Shown here: in pieces, positions 59,234-64,000 of the stretch
Position numbering within the stretch: position 1 is the first letter of the stretch
How the letters are laid out: every line of letters starts with the position of its first letter
Assembly (NCBI GenBank): GCA_963680875.1
Contig: OY804588.1
Location: forward strand, 75,044,829 to 75,108,828
Direction: 5' to 3'
Length of the DNA stretch: 64,000 bases
Origin: Bathymodiolus brooksi
Lineage: Eukaryota > Mollusca > Bivalvia > Mytilida > Modiolidae
Notes under the pieces: model-generated
The model's input: the letters and a program-made list of their open reading frames with translations, nothing else
Databases searched by the model: none
Told to the model about the DNA's origin: nothing
Position numbers and translations under genes: made by a program

Positions 59234-60659
59234 AATTTTAATTTCTTATCTAATTCTTATTCTTATTTAACAATATGGTCAGGTTGTTATTTTCATTGAA
59301 TGGCATCTCAAAATAGATGGCTTCACAGTAGGGGCTCTTCCTGTATATTGGTTACATCCTGTATATTACAACTGACAGCTAATGCATGACAAGCAATTTT
59401 AATCAGCCATCATTATCATGAAATACATTTTTTTAATCTTTATTTTGATGATGGCACCTAATTCCCATCACCTAATCCAAATTAGTATAGTAGAGGAGTA
59501 CCGTATTTTTACATAGGACCAATTGGTTCTTTTTATTACCATGTGAACGATACAGGCTCTTGAGAGCCGCTGGTCTTTTGTCATATCAGTTAACTATTGA
59601 TGTTGGTACTTCTAGTGTACAAAGGTTTCTGTTGGTTTTCTTATCGATAGTAATTTCTGGTTCTAATTCTGTAATAAAACAATTACAGTCTTGTGTAGAA
59701 GTCGATATCAGGTTGAATGAACCAAGAAAGCAGTATCAACTGCGGCCTACGGCCTTAGTCGATATTGCTTTCTTTGGTCCATTAAACCTCATATCGACTT
59801 CTACACAGGACTATAATTGTATAATATTCATTGATGACATGAATGACTTGTAACTTGCCAAAATTTCTTCTTTGTCAAAAATAGTATTTTTGTAGAGTGG
59901 TTGGAAATACCAAATTCTTTGAATAAACACTCATAGTAATAGCTTTTACAATCCAAAACAATGTTATAGGAAGCTTTGTCTGCAGATAGGACAACATATT
60001 GTAATGAAGAGAGGCAAACACTCGTTTGCCCTTTTATCCTTAAATACTGATTTAGGCCGAGCATTCACACAAAATTTAAGTTTGTGAAATCGACGGAGTA
60101 TTAAGAATCTAATTGGTTTAACCCATTCTGACAATGTGCCTAGTTCGACCAATTCTCTTATAGCCCACGTTCTGGTGTATCATTCAACGGAATGCATCAT
60201 TATACAATTGTGGTTCCAACTGATGTGTTGGGGTTCCCTGAATTTAGGTCCATGTGAGACGATCGTCCATGGTTGCCTATGTTCAGATCTCCTGTAATGT
60301 CCAGACGGGTTATAGTTGAAAAAAATATTCCTCAACGTTAAAGTTCTGTAATGTCTTTTTTAATTGAAATTGCATAAAGTGTAATTGTATGATATAATTG
60401 GCACAATTTGATTTAGAAAATACTCAGGAACATGGGAAGTTACTTCTTTATGATTCAATCGTTACTCAGACTGGTCGTGCCAAATCGATTCCTTATTGGA
60501 AAAAAATAGACGAAGGAACCATCTGTTTTCTTGTGATAACAATTCAGTCCGAACTGGTTTAAAAAGTCGAAATTTAGCCACATCACAAATAATACAATTC
60601 CACCGATATTTTTTAGTAAATCTGAGTACAAGATATTTACTTAATAATCTATTAAGGTC
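59234..60659. other. no gene apart from the hairpin at 59681
   Basis: Short ORFs only; the 97-codon frame at 59560-59853 runs through the hairpin and has no independent coding support. Confidence 0.5.
59681..59818. repeat. long hairpin, ~67-bp arms
   Basis: TGTGTAGAAGTCGATATCAG on the left arm pairs with CTCATATCGACTTCTACACA on the right, and pairing continues through AACCAAGAAAGC / GCTTTCTTTGGT to GGCC-TACG-GGCC-type centre near 59748. About 10 mismatches and one indel over 67 pairs. It may be a small foldback element; a miRNA-type precursor is less likely at this length. Confidence 0.88.
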
Positions 60660-60662
60660 TTA

Positions 60663-60923
60663 GGGACCAAGCATTTAACTTGAAGGGGGGTGTTATGGTT
60701 TTTTGTTTCGTTTAGAATATTTTATTCGGACAACACAAGAGTTACAATATTTATTTATTTTTTTCCAGAATTTAACATTAGGTTATATGACAAAAACTCT
60801 GAATCAGATTTTTTTTTTTCCTCCACCAAAATCAGAATATTTCAGCAACATTGGGAATCAGAATATTTTTTAAGAAAAAAACCATAACCCCCCCCCCCCC
60901 CTTCAAGTTAAATGGTCGTTCCC
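60663..60923. mobile_element. Harbinger-type MITE, copy 5
   Basis: Ends GGGACCAAGCATTTAACTTG and AAATGGTCGTTCCC, flanked by TTA (60660-60662 and 60924-60926). Slightly more diverged than the other four copies. Confidence 0.9.
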
Positions 60924-60926
60924 TTA

Positions 60927-61813
60927 GTAGTATATATTCAGTGTTTTCAATGATAAACATGTTTGCTTCTTACTAGTTATCAAAGCAGAGTTAAAATTAA
61001 CTTTGGAGAAAAAGAAAAACCAGCGCAGAGATTTCCGCATAATAAGCAAAGGTAATTTTATGATTAGTATTATAATATGACGTCCTTCATTGGCTATGTA
61101 ATTAATACCGTGATAACTCGATATACCTGAATTTTCACATGCATAGTGCTTGACAAATTAAGAACATTATTCCTATGTGATTTAATGTATTCATACAGTG
61201 CAAGACTATGTTGAATTTTACAAGGAGAAAAACATAGATTGTGTGAGTCGTTGCCTGCATTGACACAAGCATATACCATCATCCTTATTTAGAGTGTACT
61301 ACCATATGTGTACTTCTAGACATAATGTGTTGAGAGGTTTAGCATGGGTTGACGGGTTATTTCTAAATGTTATGCCTCGCTACCACTCGGAATAAAATAC
61401 TAATATCCTATCTACCCATGTTAAAACTGACAACAAATTATGGCTTTCATAAATTATTCCTTAACTCCAATTTCAAAAAGGAATGCAAAAGAAACCCGTA
61501 ATCAATAAATAAATAAATTCTACAATTTGAAAGGAACTGCTAAATTTGATGCTTATTCATAATTGCAACATGTGTATATGCCATCTTTGTGGGGGACAAC
61601 AACAAATACAGAAATAGAAATAGGGAATTAAGTAATATTGTGTTAATGGTTGCTATTTTAAATTTCGCCTTTTCTGCAGATTTCTCTTCAAGACTGTTTT
61701 AAGCAACACAATTTTACCTGAATGAATTACTTTTTTTGTATTAAACCTTTGTGGAGTATTGCAAATGAATTTAATTGAAGACAAAAGGAATTAATAAGCA
61801 TTATGCTTTATTA
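60927..61813. other. no gene seen
   Basis: AT-rich sequence with no supported feature. Confidence 0.55.
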
Positions 61814-62585
61814 TCCCTTCACCAACGAAGTTGCGAAAGGATATAGTAATGCTACCGTCCGTCCTTCCGTCCGTTGGTACATACTTAGTCCTTAAGAAAA
61901 TCTGGAACCCAAATTAATTTTCAAGGTCATAGGTGAAAGGTCAAGGTCACCAGGTCAAATTTTTTACCACATAACATCATTATGAACACTAGAATCAACA
62001 TCCTTCAATGGATTTTGACCAAACTTGATACAAACTTAGTCCCTATAAGAGTCTGGAATCCTGTTGATTTTCAAGTTCGTAGGTCAAAGGTCAAGGCCAC
62101 ATGGTCTAATTTTTACCATGTGACATCTTTGTGAACACTAGAATCAACATCTTTCAATGGATATTCACAAAACTAGGTACAGACTTAGTCCTTAAGAAAA
62201 TATGGAACCCTACTGATTTTCAAGGTCAAAGGTCAAGGTCACCAGGTCAAATTGTTTACCACATAACATCCTTGTGAACACTCTTGAATCAACATCTTTC
62301 AATGGATTTTCACCAAACCTGGTGCATACTTAGTCCTGAAGAAAATATTGATTTTCAAGGTCACAGGTCAAGGTCACTGGGTCAATTTGTTCTACTGCAT
62401 AACATCCTTGTGAACACTCTAGAATCGACATCCTTCAATGGATTTTGACCAAACTTGGTACATATTTAGTCCTTAAGAGAATCTGGAACCCTATTGATTT
62501 TCAAGGTCATAGGTCAAAGGTCACGGTCACCAGGACATTTTTTTAGGCGAGGGGATACGCCACGCTTTGCATTGCCCTTGTTAAT
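61814..62585 (+). repeat. five ~145-bp repeats rich in AGGTCA half-sites
   Basis: The word ACTTAGTCC (or close variant) recurs at about 61886, 62035, 62184, 62329 and 62466. Each unit also has TCTTTCAATGGATTTTNACC and runs such as CAAGGTCAAAGGTCAAGGTC (62220). The block is bounded by TATCCCTTCACCAACGAAGT…CCGTCCGTCC on the left and GGCGAGGGGATACGCCACGC on the right, as in widespread molluscan repeats. Confidence 0.88.
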
Positions 62586-63220
62586 ATTTGTATTTTGTCT
62601 TACAAACACGTATCGTGTTACTGAGATAATAAATATACCATTTTTTACCTTTCACATCGTCAGCCAATATCATACATTAATCTAACAGCTACATGATTTG
62701 TTTTATTTAACCAATGGATAAAGAAAAAATATCTGATTGATCTTGGCTGGTTAGATTTAGACCATAAGTTAAAATTAACCATTAGATAACATTTTGAGCT
62801 AGATGTGCTCAGTTCGGGTAGCTAATAAATTGCCGGGAAATATTACAAAGTACAAAATAATTCTAGAGATATCATTTTCCGGCCATCATTCATCGTTCTT
62901 TTTCTCTTCTCATTATTATTGCCTCATGATCACTTGATTTTTTTTTAGAACATTTTCTATATGCAATATTCAGGGATGATGTTTTCCAGTTACTTAACTG
63001 ATTTCAGCTATTTTCCTCTGGAGAGAAATTGCCGAAAGTAGCTGGATAGAGTAAAAACAGGTCAAAACTTACCATTTTGAAAGGGGGTGTAGATGGCTTC
63101 AGCTATTTTTCATTGATTTTCAGTTATTTTACTTTCTTTAGAACCAGAATCATTCCTGAATATTAAGATAATTCATTGTTTTGATTAAAAAAGTATCTAA
63201 TATTCTCACATCTTTTGCAG
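62586..63220. other. no gene seen; probable intron
   Basis: AT-rich sequence leading to the acceptor of the exon at 63221. Confidence 0.5.
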
Positions 63221-63361
63221 GAAACGGCAATGTATTCACTGACTCAAGCACATTATACTTTTGTAAGCCTGAGTTTTATGAGTTTGTCATGGGACTTCAA
63301 GGAAAGTTGATGTATTTATCTGTGTATCATTGGTATACGGATGATTCGTCACGATGGGAAG
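63221..63361 (+). CDS. internal coding exon, product not recognised
   Basis: Acceptor CTCACATCTTTTGCAG ends at 63220 and donor G|GTAAAT starts at 63362. The 141-bp exon is phase 1 at both ends and encodes N-G-N-V-F-T-D-S-S-T-L-Y-F-C-K-P-E-F-Y-E then F-V-M-G-L-Q-G-K-L-M-Y-L-S-V-Y-H-W-Y-T-D-D-S-S-R-W-E. The composition (Trp, Tyr, Cys, few simple runs) and both splice sites make it a convincing exon. The phase matches the exon ending at 56451, so both may belong to one gene spanning the right third of the window. No family recognised. Confidence 0.6.
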
Positions 63362-63661
63362 GTAAATGATATGATTAAAGAATGTCATGTGTAATTACCA
63401 TGATTGTATTCTGTATTAGAATGGCAGTGTTAAGTAGCTAGGTGCTATAAATACACTTCCACTAGTTGACATATTAGTGAGTGGGCATACATCGATTGTC
63501 GTTATCACAGAAGGTAGGGGATTCTATTATGGGTATTGAGAAGATTTACGTATGCTACGCAAACAGTAAATGGTGGTTTTACATAATGTCATTTTTTTCG
63601 GCTTGCTGGCTCCATTCATGTTAAATACCAAAAGATAAACATTCTAATGAAAGATATTTTT

Positions 63662-63880
63662 GTGAGTGATTGTTGTTTAATCTCAAATGTGTAAATTGTT
63701 AGCTATATCTTGATGAAAACAAGTTACATGAGATGAGAACGATATCTGCTTTATACTATACCAACACTCATGATTGGATATTTATTGCTATTTCACTGTG
63801 TGCCTAGCGGAGAAGTAACAAATTCCATTTTCATACTCGATTATTTGACTCGACCGGGGCTTGAATCTACCGAATTAAAA
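63662..63880 (+). mobile_element. molluscan SINE-like repeat, copy 3
   Basis: GTGAGTGATTGTTGTTTAAT, AGCTATATCTTGATGAAAAC, GATATCTGCTTTATACTATA, GCCTAGCGGAGAAGTAACAA and GACCGGGGCTTGAATCTACC follow the order of the copy at 3125 and are better preserved at the 3' end. Confidence 0.65.
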
Positions 63881-63883
63881 CAA

Positions 63884-64000
63884 AACATGACTGATAGCAC
63901 ATTCTGGGAAAAAACATGATTGGTAGCGCATTCTGGGAAACACATGATTGGTAGCACATTCTGGGACAAACTATGATTGGCAGCACATTCTGGGAAAAAA
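63884..64000 (+). repeat. ~30-bp tandem repeat, at least 4 copies, cut by window end
   Basis: ATGATTGGTAGCACATTCTG GGAAAAAAC-type units repeat four times with few changes and continue to the last base, so the array is probably longer. Confidence 0.9.

Noticed and set aside
59560..59853. 97-codon ORF as a gene
   Set aside because: More than 40% of it is the hairpin; there are no splice signals or recognisable motifs.

Overview
The window looks like nuclear DNA of a marine bivalve, most likely a mussel (Mytilus or a close relative). It is AT-rich and gene-poor, coding pieces are short exons with GT-AG borders, and most of the sequence is transposon debris and tandem repeats. The bivalve call rests on repeat families I recognise as typical of mussel DNA and transcripts, on a cysteine-rich DZIP3-like HEPN gene of a kind expanded in bivalves, and on LINE families with PHD and 2A-like N-termini. 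It is an inference from content; no database was searched.

Layout. 1-0.7 kb: a probable 3' coding exon whose end has been amplified into a 65-bp tandem repeat. 2.7-6 kb: a weak exon candidate, an unrecognised minus-strand coding fragment, then a 2.2-kb 17-bp minisatellite. 6.2-9.5 kb: a Penelope-like retroelement remnant with a hammerhead-like motif, beside a 470-bp tandem array whose units each carry a tRNA-derived SINE head. 9.5-16.6 kb: mostly empty, with a decayed LINE reverse transcriptase and a block of ~160-bp repeats. 16.6-30.8 kb: about eight 1.77-kb units arranged as a three-unit higher-order repeat (~5.3 kb); the ORFs in it are the tails of two different LINEs.

31.9-41 kb is a stack of nested insertions. 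A broken THAP/HTH transposase gene is split by a 1.47-kb inverted-repeat element (8-bp target duplication). Next to it lies a long PHD/2A/endonuclease/RT LINE, split by a 2.0-kb element (10-bp duplication) and by three Harbinger-type MITEs (TAA/TTA duplications). 42.5-45.3 kb holds the best-supported host gene, a two-exon HEPN-domain protein with another MITE in its intron. 45.6-48.5 kb is a TA-flanked inverted-repeat element carrying a LINE RT on the minus strand; part of it recurs inverted at 58.2-59.2 kb. 48.9-51.4 kb is a 59-bp satellite.

51.4-63.4 kb is probably intron and exon of a second, unrecognised host gene. One phase 1-1 exon (54774-56451) is interrupted by a LINE with a 15-16-bp target duplication, and another phase 1-1 exon lies at 63221-63361. 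Upstream of the interrupted exon, an exact 14-mer (GTCAGGAGTGTGAC) occurs six times within 1.7 kb in otherwise unrelated sequence; this is the most puzzling signal in the window. The right edge holds ~145-bp repeats rich in nuclear-receptor half-sites, a SINE remnant and a 30-bp tandem repeat cut by the window end.
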